Below are positions 27,922-36,473 of a stretch of DNA of 64,000 bases, piece by piece. Positions within the stretch are counted from its first letter, which is position 1; each line of letters starts with the position of its first letter. The notes beneath the pieces were generated by a model, which searched no databases, was not told where the DNA came from, and saw only the letters and a program-made list of their open reading frames with translations. Both the position numbers and the translations under genes were made by a program. The DNA comes from Chitinophagaceae bacterium (GTDB taxonomy: Bacteria > Bacteroidota > Bacteroidia > Chitinophagales > Chitinophagaceae). The stretch is taken from positions 552,790 to 616,789 of the forward strand of contig JAHBTK010000005.1 of assembly GCA_019638625.1 (NCBI GenBank), in the 5' to 3' direction.

Positions 27922-29331
27922 ATGACAGACAAAATACAAGATGAACAAAGGCAGGGGGAAGCCTATGCGCCTTTTGCCGGCGACCCCAACCAATACCGCA
28001 GAAAATTTTACATAGAAAGTTATGGTTGCCAGATGAATTTTTCTGATAGTGAGATCGTGGCCTCCATTTTAAATGAATCCGGTTTTGGCGCTACCCGTAA
28101 CCATGAGGAAGCCGATCTGGTTTTGATCAACACCTGCTCCATCAGGGAAAAAGCCGAGCAAACCATAAGAAAAAGACTGAGTGAGTTCCGGAAGACCAAA
28201 GAACAGAAACCGGGCATGCTGGTGGGTGTACTGGGATGTATGGCTGAGCGGCTGAAATCCAAATTCCTGGAAGAAGAAAAGTTGGTGGATATCGTGGTAG
28301 GGCCGGATGCCTACAGGAGTTTACCGGGATTGGTGGAAGAAGCAGAAACCGGCCAGAAAGCGGTGAATGTGCTGCTCAGCAGAGAAGAAACTTATGCCGA
28401 TATAGCACCCGTAAGGTTGAATACCAACGGCGTTACCGCCTTTGTGAGCATCATGCGTGGCTGCAATAATATGTGTACATTTTGTGTGGTGCCCTTCACC
28501 CGTGGACGGGAAAGAAGCCGCGATGCCTCATCCATTCTTGCAGAATGCAGGAACCTTTACGAACGGGGGTTCAGGGAAGTAACCCTGTTAGGGCAGAATG
28601 TAGACAGCTACTATTACACAAAAGACGACGAAACACCCATTACTTTTGCCGTCCTGCTGGAGCGGGTAGCCGCTATTTCGCCCGACCTGAGGGTACGCTT
28701 TTCTACCTCGCATCCCAAGGATATCACAGATGATGTATTGCATACGATGGCAAAACACGAAAATATTTGTAAATATATTCACCTGCCGGTGCAAAGCGGC
28801 TCCAGCCGGATACTGCAATTGATGAACAGGACTTATACCCGCGAATGGTACCAGGCAAAAATTGACCGCATCCGGCAGATACTACCCGACTGTGGTATCA
28901 GCAGCGATATTATCGCAGGGTTTTGCACCGAGACAGAAGAGGATCACCAGGATACGCTTTCGCTGATGCGGTACAGTCAGTATGATTTCAGCTACATGTT
29001 CTTTTACAGCGAAAGGCCCGGCACGCTGGCGCAAAGAAGATACCGGGACGATATCCCGGAAGATATAAAGAAAAGAAGGTTGCAGGAAATTGTGGAGCTT
29101 CAAAATACACTATCGCGGATCAGCAATGAAAAAGAACTGGGCAGGACCTATAGTGTGCTGATAGAAGGCAATAGTAAAAAAAGTGAGCGGGAATGGATGG
29201 GCAGAAATTCGCAGAATAAAGTGATCGTTTTTCCCAAGGAGGATGATAACCTGCAGCCGGGAAGTTATGTAAATGTAACCGTTACCGACTGCACCAAAGC
29301 TACTTTGCTGGGCAAAATCGTTTCACCATAA
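27922..29331 (+). CDS. miaB: tRNA-2-methylthio-N6-dimethylallyladenosine synthase MiaB
   Basis: 469 residues from the ATG at 27922; an in-frame GTG three codons earlier is less likely. The N-terminal UPF0004 domain has SYGCQMNFSDSE and two further cysteines (NTCSIREKA, VLGCMAE) for an auxiliary 4Fe-4S cluster. The radical-SAM motif is CNNMCTFCVVP, and a C-terminal TRAM domain follows (about 405-468). It adds a methylthio group to isopentenyl-adenosine-37 of tRNAs. First gene of a run through secG. Confidence 0.96.
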   Translation: MTDKIQDEQRQGEAYAPFAGDPNQYRRKFYIESYGCQMNFSDSEIVASILNESGFGATRNHEEADLVLINTCSIREKAEQTIRKRLSEFRKTKEQKPGMLVGVLGCMAERLKSKFLEEEKLVDIVVGPDAYRSLPGLVEEAETGQKAVNVLLSREETYADIAPVRLNTNGVTAFVSIMRGCNNMCTFCVVPFTRGRERSRDASSILAECRNLYERGFREVTLLGQNVDSYYYTKDDETPITFAVLLERVAAISPDLRVRFSTSHPKDITDDVLHTMAKHENICKYIHLPVQSGSSRILQLMNRTYTREWYQAKIDRIRQILPDCGISSDIIAGFCTETEEDHQDTLSLMRYSQYDFSYMFFYSERPGTLAQRRYRDDIPEDIKKRRLQEIVELQNTLSRISNEKELGRTYSVLIEGNSKKSEREWMGRNSQNKVIVFPKEDDNLQPGSYVNVTVTDCTKATLLGKIVSP

Positions 29332-29354
29332 AAATATCAAAACAAGATTGCTGA

Positions 29355-30602
29355 ATGGATATTCAATCGATAAAAAACAGGTTTGGCATTATTGGTAATA
29401 CGCCTGCCCTCAACTATGCGCTACAGGTAGCGGTACAGGTGGCTAATACCGATTTAACGGTGTTGATATTCGGGGAAAGCGGCGTGGGTAAGGAAGTATT
29501 TTCACAGGTCATTCACGCTTTGTCTGCCAGGAAACACAGTCCCTTTATTGCGGTAAACTGTGGCGCCATTCCTGAAGGCACTATTGATTCCGAATTATTC
29601 GGTCATGAAAAAGGTTCGTTTACAGGTGCGGTAGACAGCCGGAAAGGATATTTTGAAACGGTAAACGGCGGCACTATTTTCCTGGATGAAATCGGGGAAA
29701 TGCCGCTCGGAACACAGGCAAGATTACTGCGGGTACTGGAAACCGGGGAGTATATCAAGGTGGGCTCTTCCAAAGTTCAAAAAACCGATGTGCGGGTGAT
29801 TGCCGCTACCAACAAGGACCTGCTGGAATATACCCAAAAAGGAAAATTCCGTGAGGACCTCTATTACCGTCTGAATACAGTGCCCATCAGGGTACCCTCT
29901 CTTAAAGAACGGAAAGAAGATATTATCCTCCTGTTCAGAAAGTTTACGGCTGATTTCGCGGAGCGGTATAAAACCCCTTCCGTGGTGCTGGATGACGACG
30001 CCAAAGAGTTGTTAATTAACTATCCCTGGCCCGGTAATGTGCGGGAATTGAAGAATATTGCAGAACAGATATCGGTGCTGGCAGAAGACAAACAGATCAG
30101 CGGAAAACAACTCAGCCGCTTTTTGCCGGAAGTTAAACACAATTTAATGCCTGTCCTGGCCTCCGGCAGCGGAAATGTTTCACACGCGGAATTTGCCAGT
30201 GAAAGAGAAATATTATACAAGCTTTTCTTTGACATGAAAAAAGATGTAACGGAATTGAAGCGAATGTTTGTTGATATTCTTCAGAACCCTCAGCGGGCGG
30301 CATCGGCGGCTGCCTTTGCTAAAGAATCGCTGTTGCACAATTTCGCTGAGGATGATGTGGAAACCGTGGTGTCCCCGGTGCTGACCCAGCCCTCGCAACC
30401 GGTGCTGCTCAACAATAATCGTGGCGATATACAGGATCATGAGGAAGTGGAGGAGTCGCTCAACATTATGGATAAAGAAAAAGAGCTGATCATAAAAGCG
30501 CTCAAAAAACACAAGGGCAAACGCAAGGATGCGGCACTGGACCTCGGCATCAGCGAAAGAACACTGTACCGTAAACTGAAGGAATACGATATCAACGATT
30601 AA
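29355..30602 (+). CDS. Sigma-54-dependent transcriptional activator without sensory domain
   Basis: 415 residues. The AAA+ domain begins at once, with no receiver, GAF or PAS domain: Walker A GESGVGKE, the sigma-54 contact loop GSFTGA (Ala replaced by Ser at the second position), Walker B TIFLDEIGE and the R-finger region. A ~120-residue linker follows, then a Fis-type helix-turn-helix (DAALDLGISERTLYRKL). It lies 23 bases after miaB and is followed at three bases by lptE. Lack of an input domain suggests control by level or by a partner. Confidence 0.92.
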   Translation: MDIQSIKNRFGIIGNTPALNYALQVAVQVANTDLTVLIFGESGVGKEVFSQVIHALSARKHSPFIAVNCGAIPEGTIDSELFGHEKGSFTGAVDSRKGYFETVNGGTIFLDEIGEMPLGTQARLLRVLETGEYIKVGSSKVQKTDVRVIAATNKDLLEYTQKGKFREDLYYRLNTVPIRVPSLKERKEDIILLFRKFTADFAERYKTPSVVLDDDAKELLINYPWPGNVRELKNIAEQISVLAEDKQISGKQLSRFLPEVKHNLMPVLASGSGNVSHAEFASEREILYKLFFDMKKDVTELKRMFVDILQNPQRAASAAAFAKESLLHNFAEDDVETVVSPVLTQPSQPVLLNNNRGDIQDHEEVEESLNIMDKEKELIIKALKKHKGKRKDAALDLGISERTLYRKLKEYDIND

Positions 30603-30605
30603 GCA

Positions 30606-31106
30606 ATGAAAAACCGGCTATTTATACTGATACTGGCGGTTATATCGGTTAAGGCTACCTGCAATTATTCGTTCAGGGATGTCAGCATACCCACCGAGGT
30701 AAAAACCGTTCGCGTAAACTATATTGATAACCGGGCCAGGTATATCAACCCGCAGCTGAGTCCGCAGTTGACAGATAAACTGAGACAGAAGATCATCAGC
30801 CAGACAAGATTGACGATCATAAACAGTGATGAAGCGGATTACGATGTTAGCGGATGGGTCAGCGATTTTTCGGTAAATACTTCCGGTATATCGGGCAACC
30901 AGGTATCCAGCAACAACCTGAACATTACCGTGCACCTGATCTTTAAGAACAGGCTGAATGCGAAAAAGGATTTTGAAACAGACATAACAAGAAACTTTCC
31001 CTTTCCGGGCACCATGAACTTTACAGATGCGCAAAACAGCCTGATGGAGGAAATATTGAAGAACATGTCTGAAGATATTTTCAATAAAATATTCTCTGAC
31101 TGGTAA
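30606..31106 (+). CDS. lptE: LptE-like LPS assembly lipoprotein
   Basis: 166 residues with a short signal and a probable lipobox at KATC (Cys19). The body matches the Bacteroidota LptE form: a first strand YSFRDVSIP, then a NxxARY motif, two helices (QLTDKLRQKIIS and TDAQNSLMEEILKNMSEDIF) and strand repeats. LptE plugs the LptD barrel that inserts LPS in the outer membrane. The family call rests on fold pattern and context rather than on strong motifs. Confidence 0.75.
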   Translation: MKNRLFILILAVISVKATCNYSFRDVSIPTEVKTVRVNYIDNRARYINPQLSPQLTDKLRQKIISQTRLTIINSDEADYDVSGWVSDFSVNTSGISGNQVSSNNLNITVHLIFKNRLNAKKDFETDITRNFPFPGTMNFTDAQNSLMEEILKNMSEDIFNKIFSDW

Positions 31107-31119
31107 AGATTGTACCTTC

Positions 31120-32268
31120 ATGCCAATGAATTTCTCAATCAGGAACATACTTCAGTTATACTTTAAAACCAGTACACTTGAAGAAACGCCTTTGGAGGAT
31201 ATGGAGCGGCTAGCGGGAGAATATCCTTACCTGGCGCCGTTACAGTTTCTGCTTTCAAAAAAGTACCGGCAATTACAGCATCCCGGTCTTGTTAAACAGG
31301 CGGCCAAAACAACCGTGTATTTCAACAACCCGTACTGGTTCAATGTGCTGCTGGATGAACAGTTTCAGGAGGGAGCAGGCCCGGCAGTAACCTTTCAGGT
31401 ACCGGCAGAAGAAGACAAAACAAACGATACCGCCCGGGAGATAAACAGGGAAACACCGCAGGAAACTATTGAAACGACGCATACCGGTACCAGTGTGTTC
31501 GAGGATGTGATAGAATCTCTCAAAGAAAACCTGCAGCAGGCTGCAAGCCGGGAAACCCCGGCAGAGGATACCGAAGCGGGTGATATACCGGAAGCTGTCC
31601 TCCCGGAAACTATAGAAGAAATCGTTACCACAACCAGTATTGATATCGCGCCGGAAGAAAGTGTGCCGGAAGAGGAAATTATTACCGATGCCCCGGTGGA
31701 AATAACCGAAAACAGCGAAGATCTGCCTACCGGCACAGGCGAAATAATAGCCGCCACCGAAATGGAGGAGAAGACCCATATCGAAACATTAGTAGATGAT
31801 ACCGGAGAAGATCCTGTCCCGGAAAATGATAATAGTACGGTAGAGAATAAACTATCTGATATCTGGAAACAGCCGCTGGAAGATACCGGCGGAGACCGCA
31901 TCCCGTTAGAACCCCTGTACACGGTTGATTATTTTGCATCCCAGGGAATTAAACTCAGCCAGTCAGAAAATACGGGACAGGATAAGCTCAGCGTCAAGCT
32001 CAAGAGTTTTACCGAATGGCTTAAAACCATGAAACGTATTCACCCGGAAAAACTCCCGGCTTCGGAGGAACAGGTGCAGACGGTGATACAGCATATTGCG
32101 GAAAATTCTAATAAGCATAACGAAATTCTTACCGAAGCCATGGCTGAAGTGTTTGCCAGGCAGGGTTTAAAGCATAAAGCAATAGAAGTATATGAAAAAT
32201 TAAGTTTGCAAAATCCCGATAAAAGAAGTTACTTTGCAGCCAAAATTTTAAATTTAAACGAGACCTGA
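31120..32268 (+). CDS. Protein with acidic disordered middle and TPR-like tail
   Basis: 382 residues. Residues 1-90 are helical (RNILQLYFKTS, EYPYLAPLQFLLSKKY); about 95-250 are highly acidic, rich in Glu, Thr, Pro and Asp, and probably disordered; the last ~90 residues are helical with a TPR-like motif (RQGLKHKAIEVYEKLSLQNP). No signal peptide, so cytoplasmic. It sits between lptE and secG with gaps of 13 bases and one base. The function is not known to me; the context suggests envelope biogenesis or secretion. Confidence 0.75.
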   Translation: MPMNFSIRNILQLYFKTSTLEETPLEDMERLAGEYPYLAPLQFLLSKKYRQLQHPGLVKQAAKTTVYFNNPYWFNVLLDEQFQEGAGPAVTFQVPAEEDKTNDTAREINRETPQETIETTHTGTSVFEDVIESLKENLQQAASRETPAEDTEAGDIPEAVLPETIEEIVTTTSIDIAPEESVPEEEIITDAPVEITENSEDLPTGTGEIIAATEMEEKTHIETLVDDTGEDPVPENDNSTVENKLSDIWKQPLEDTGGDRIPLEPLYTVDYFASQGIKLSQSENTGQDKLSVKLKSFTEWLKTMKRIHPEKLPASEEQVQTVIQHIAENSNKHNEILTEAMAEVFARQGLKHKAIEVYEKLSLQNPDKRSYFAAKILNLNET

Positions 32269-32269
32269 T

Positions 32270-32617
32270 ATGTCGCTTTTGTTTTTGATTCTTATAATAG
32301 TGTTTTGCGCTTTGCTGGGAGTGGTGATATTGATTCAAAACCCCAAAGGAGGCGGGCTCGCCGGAACCATAGGCGGTTTCAACAACCAGTTTATGGGCGT
32401 TAAACAAACCAACGATTTTCTTGAAAAAGGCACCTGGATATTCTCCGGGGTGATAGGTGTTTTGTGCCTGTTTTCCACCTTTTTTATGGGTGGCGACGGC
32501 GGCAACAAATTTATCAGAGAGATTAACACCGGCGGTCAGCAAACGACTACGCCGATCGCTCCGCAACCGGTGATACCTGAAGCCGACGAAGCTCCTGCAC
32601 AACAACCGGAACCATAA
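32270..32617 (+). CDS. secG: Preprotein translocase subunit SecG
   Basis: 115 residues with two transmembrane helices (about 3-20 and 52-72) and the SecG signature LIQNPKGGGLAG between them. The C-terminal tail is rich in Gln, Pro and Thr, as usual in Bacteroidota. It strengthens SecYE-driven export. Starts one base after the previous gene; the terminator at 32640 closes the unit. Confidence 0.93.
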   Translation: MSLLFLILIIVFCALLGVVILIQNPKGGGLAGTIGGFNNQFMGVKQTNDFLEKGTWIFSGVIGVLCLFSTFFMGGDGGNKFIREINTGGQQTTTPIAPQPVIPEADEAPAQQPEP

Positions 32618-32639
32618 AGCGTTTAATACCTTATTTTAG

Positions 32640-32671
32640 AGCCCTGTTGTAGCCGACAGGGCTTTTTATTT
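32640..32671 (+). terminator. Terminator after secG
   Basis: Stem AGCCCTGT/ACAGGGCT (32640-32647 with 32656-32663) followed by TTTTATTT. Confidence 0.85.
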
Positions 32672-32697
32672 CACCCGGAACGAGATGAACAAACACT

Positions 32698-33720
32698 ATG
32701 GTTAAAAAAATTATTGCGATATTCATACTGGCCGCAATCATTATAGCCGCATTCCTTTACAGGAAAGTGATGGGCAGTAATACCCGGTTTGAAGAGAAGA
32801 GTTATTTTCTCTATATTAAAACCGGCAGCAGTTTCACCGATGTATTACAAACCCTGGAAAACGACGAAGTGCTGAAAGACCCCGCGTTGTTCTCCGTGGT
32901 TGCAAAACGTTGGAAACTACCGCAGAACATCAAAGCCGGAAAGTATCAGATAGACAAAGGCTCTTCTATTGTGGGTATTGTAAAAAAGCTAAAAAGCGGC
33001 AACCAGGTGCCGGTTAACCTGGTGATCAATAAGCTGCGTACCATAGAAGACCTGGCAAGGCTCGCATCGAAAAACCTGGAGACTGATTCCATTCAAATCA
33101 TTAACTGGCTGAGCAATACCGACTCCCTGCTCACGCTGGGTTTTGACTCTACGACTATTTTGAGCATGATCATTCCCAATACCTATAGCTTTTTCTGGAA
33201 TACTTCCGCTTCCAGGCTGATGAAACGCCTGCAAACCGAGCAGGAAAAATTCTGGAACGAGGAGCGCCTGCAGAAAAGCCGTAACCTTTCATTAACACCC
33301 CTGCAGGTGTACACCCTTGCCTCCATCGTGAACGAGGAAACCAATAAGTATGATGAGATGCCGCTGATGGCAAGTGTGTATATCAACCGGCTGCGGCAGG
33401 GAATGCCGCTTGGCGCGGACCCTACCATTAAATATGCCACCAAAAATTTCGCGGCTAAAAGAGTAACCTTCAAAATGATTGACGAAAGCGCCTCCTCTCC
33501 CTATAATACTTACAGGAACAAGGGGCTGCCACCGGGACCTATCTGCACACCCTCTGTAAAAACCATTGATGCGGTATTGAATGCCGCCTCAACCAACTAT
33601 TTATATTTTTGCGCCAAAGCGGATTTTTCGGGCTACCATTCTTTTGCCGCCACTCACCAGGAACACATGGCGAATGCCAGGGCCTATCATAAGGCGCTCA
33701 ACCAATTAAATATAAAATGA
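32698..33720 (+). CDS. mltG: Endolytic murein transglycosylase MltG
   Basis: 340 residues. One N-terminal membrane helix (about 4-21), a LysM-like subdomain, then the YceG catalytic domain with LASIVNEETNKYDE, where Glu214 aligns with the catalytic glutamate, and ASVYINRLRQGMPLGADPTIKYA. It cuts nascent glycan strands and sets their length at the inner membrane. The gene begins 27 bases after the secG terminator and ends 16 bases before the YihY-like gene. Confidence 0.94.
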   Translation: MVKKIIAIFILAAIIIAAFLYRKVMGSNTRFEEKSYFLYIKTGSSFTDVLQTLENDEVLKDPALFSVVAKRWKLPQNIKAGKYQIDKGSSIVGIVKKLKSGNQVPVNLVINKLRTIEDLARLASKNLETDSIQIINWLSNTDSLLTLGFDSTTILSMIIPNTYSFFWNTSASRLMKRLQTEQEKFWNEERLQKSRNLSLTPLQVYTLASIVNEETNKYDEMPLMASVYINRLRQGMPLGADPTIKYATKNFAAKRVTFKMIDESASSPYNTYRNKGLPPGPICTPSVKTIDAVLNAASTNYLYFCAKADFSGYHSFAATHQEHMANARAYHKALNQLNIK

Positions 33721-33736
33721 GTACTTTTAACCCGGC

Positions 33737-34705
33737 ATGACAAAGCTTGAACGTAAAATACTCAACTGGAAACCCATTGCTTTTGTTATTAATAAATCAA
33801 AGCATATTGTCCTGCCGGGATTCCAGGGGCTTCCATTATATGACGTGGTGCTTTTTCTGCTGAAACAGATCAGTAAAGAGGGGATCAACCTGCGGGCAGC
33901 GGCTATCTCTTTTAACCTGCTGATGGCTATTCCGCCTTTTTTGATCTTCCTGTTTACGCTGGTACCCTATATCCCCGGGCAAAAACATTTCACCCAGGAA
34001 TTATTAACGCTGATAGAAGACCTGACGCCGAACAGGGAAACCTATATATGGGTGCACGATTTTATAATAGACTTTACCAAACCCAGGAGCGGCTTATTAT
34101 CATTGGGTTTTGTCTTTGCCGGGTTCTTTGCATCCAATGCCATGCTGGGTATTATGAACTCCTTCAACCGGTCGCTGCATAAAGCGTACCGGAAAAAAAG
34201 AAACTTTCTGCAGGAAAGAGGCACCGCTATTCAGCTCACTTTTTTTATCGCTTTGATTTTTATTGCCTCTATTTTCCTGCTGGTAATGCAGGGTAACGTA
34301 TTGCAGACAGTGCTGGAATGGATGAATATTACCAATGAAAATACCAGGAGTTGGGTAGGCTCCCTACGATGGGTAGTGATCATCGGGCTGATTTACTATG
34401 CCATCGGCCTGATATACCGTTTTGCACCGGCCGTAAAAAGAAAATGGAGCATCAACTCCCCCGGCACCATACTAGCCACGCTCCTTATTATTTTAATAAC
34501 CATACTTTTCGGCTTCTGGGTGAATAATTTCGGTACCTATAATAAAGTGTATGGCTCTATCGGTACGGTTATCATCCTCATGTCTTCCTTTTTCTTCAAT
34601 TCATTGATTTTGCTGATCGGCTTTGAGCTGAATGTCAGCATCAATCACCTGAAGATGGAATCTGAAATACGAAACGTGATGGAAGATAAAAGTGCAAGGG
34701 TATAA
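33737..34705 (+). CDS. YihY/BrkB-family inner-membrane protein
   Basis: 322 residues with about six transmembrane helices. Family marks include the LRAAAISFNLLMAIPPFLIF motif in the first helix, a polar stretch before helix 2 and the C-terminal NNFGTYNKVYGSIGTVIILM motif. Members were once labelled ribonuclease BN in error; their true function is unknown. Probably co-transcribed with mltG. Confidence 0.9.
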   Translation: MTKLERKILNWKPIAFVINKSKHIVLPGFQGLPLYDVVLFLLKQISKEGINLRAAAISFNLLMAIPPFLIFLFTLVPYIPGQKHFTQELLTLIEDLTPNRETYIWVHDFIIDFTKPRSGLLSLGFVFAGFFASNAMLGIMNSFNRSLHKAYRKKRNFLQERGTAIQLTFFIALIFIASIFLLVMQGNVLQTVLEWMNITNENTRSWVGSLRWVVIIGLIYYAIGLIYRFAPAVKRKWSINSPGTILATLLIILITILFGFWVNNFGTYNKVYGSIGTVIILMSSFFFNSLILLIGFELNVSINHLKMESEIRNVMEDKSARV

Positions 34706-34900
34706 CAGCCTGCTGTATCTTCGGGCGGTCCGGTAATAACATCGACCGCAGGCAAACCACACTGCATTCTACATTCAATAGTTATTCTAAGTAAATTACA
34801 TAAATTATTATAAATCAAATAATTGATAATCTTATTAGACGATAACGCCGATCGCAGGTAACGAACGAATTCAGTCTGTATCTAACGGCACGTGAGGACA

Positions 34901-36443
34901 CCATAGTCGTTAAGCTAACTTTTTTTGTTAATCTCAAGGGTTTGAAAATGAGTGTGTTTGCCTTTTGGTGGGGAGCAAACGCAATCAATTACCAGGGGCA
35001 GATAGGTATTCTCCAACCATTCGACTATCGATAACTTGTTCAATAGTACCATTCTTAGCGAATAAGCAAATTGAAGACTCCGCTTAAAGAACATAATTAG
35101 GCTTACTGCCTGCCCCATTTGAGCCACATGCCTGTTAAGACGGCTAAATAAGCTCCAGTTCAGCAATATCCATAATAGTCTGCCCAGCAATTGACATTCC
35201 AGGCGTTCTTTTTTTACTTTTTTTACGTCACTTATATCAAAGAATGACTTCCATGTTTTAAATACCAATTCTATCTGCCAGCGCAGGTAATAGGTTTTTC
35301 TCACTGCACAGGCAGGCAGTATATCGGCTCCGACATTGGTAGTGTAAATATTATAATGCAGCCTCTTTTTATACGCTTTCGATACACTCCAGCCTTTGCT
35401 CTTAGCCCTGGCTTGCGCATTTTGCAATCGTCGTTTAAACTCATGATCAGGTACCCGTTCAATGATCAGCCTGCATGGAATGCGCTCTGTGTCATATAGT
35501 AACACTTCCTGTTGCAAATGCTGTTGACAGGCGGCTTTGTCCAATACCTTATTCCAGTCCAATGGCTTTCCCTGTAAAGTATGTACACCCGCCTGGGGAG
35601 GTAACCTATTGAGAAAGAAAGCCTTAGATTGTACGACTGCTTTCAAATAAGAGGATGAAACATATCCCAGATCCCGGATATGTAGATCTCCGGCGGTTAT
35701 AGCCGATGTAGTTTGTTCTGTATCCGTGAGATCATTACGCAAGCCCTCGGTTAGTTGTAAGGATAGCCAGTGCCCGCTTACTAAATCATATTCGTATTGC
35801 AGGCTTATCATCCCATTGGTTTTGCTGAAATTACCATAACCCCTGTAAGCACCATTGTAATCGGTAGGAAGTTTAAACTTAGTGGAATCTTTGATCTTTA
35901 TGCGCGGGAAGTGGAGCTTAGGACTGCCTTTTTCTCTAAGCAAATGTTGCTGTAAGGCTTGTTGTAATATTTTTTCAAGAAAAGCAACTGCCTGCGGGTT
36001 GAACCGTTGATGCAAAGCTTCCTTACTTATTTCTATACCGTGAGACTGCCGTAGGATTGCGGTAAGATCAGGAAGGCTGATTTGCGACTGTGGGCTCTCC
36101 GATACCATCAATGTATTGATAAATCCGTCTGCACTTAGTTTTGTGCTGCTTCTTTTAATAAAACCTGTTTGACGGGCTATTTGTTCTGCCGGGGTTGCAT
36201 CCAGAAAACCTTCAATATTTGCAGCAATATCAGCAGTGTGTTGCCTAAACAGGGTGGACTGATGTACTTCTAATTGTTTTCTCCTTATAGACGCAATTAG
36301 CCTAATTTTGAGAACAGGCAACATTTACTCGCGTGCCTTAAACAACACAACAATGAGGAAAAAATAAAAAACGGCTTACTCCCGAAAGGGAGCTTTTTGC
36401 CTGTTGCCTGAACAACAGACTTTTCTTAGCTTAACGACTATGG
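34901..36443. mobile_element. IS4-family insertion sequence
   Basis: About 1.54 kb bounded by inverted repeats: 34901-34918 matches the reverse complement of 36426-36443 exactly over 18 bases (20 if the two next bases are counted). The element holds one transposase gene. The flanks TGAGGACA (34893-34900) and TGGGGACA (36444-36451) may be an 8-base target duplication with one mismatch. The right end lies 31 bases from the stop of the DprE1-like gene. Confidence 0.88.
34915..36324 (-). CDS. IS4-family transposase
   Basis: 469 residues, intact. The DDE residues are recognisable: Asp in KIKDSTKF, Asp in HIRDLGYVS and the Y-(2)-R-(3)-E-(6)-K signature in YYLRWQIELVFKTWK. The N-terminal ~100 residues form a helical DNA-binding part. 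The full-length frame and exact inverted repeats suggest a recent, possibly active insertion. Confidence 0.92.
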   Translation of the reverse strand: MLPVLKIRLIASIRRKQLEVHQSTLFRQHTADIAANIEGFLDATPAEQIARQTGFIKRSSTKLSADGFINTLMVSESPQSQISLPDLTAILRQSHGIEISKEALHQRFNPQAVAFLEKILQQALQQHLLREKGSPKLHFPRIKIKDSTKFKLPTDYNGAYRGYGNFSKTNGMISLQYEYDLVSGHWLSLQLTEGLRNDLTDTEQTTSAITAGDLHIRDLGYVSSSYLKAVVQSKAFFLNRLPPQAGVHTLQGKPLDWNKVLDKAACQQHLQQEVLLYDTERIPCRLIIERVPDHEFKRRLQNAQARAKSKGWSVSKAYKKRLHYNIYTTNVGADILPACAVRKTYYLRWQIELVFKTWKSFFDISDVKKVKKERLECQLLGRLLWILLNWSLFSRLNRHVAQMGQAVSLIMFFKRSLQFAYSLRMVLLNKLSIVEWLENTYLPLVIDCVCSPPKGKHTHFQTLEINKKS

Positions 36444-36473
36444 TGGGGACACGTGCCGGGGCGCCGGGCTGCC

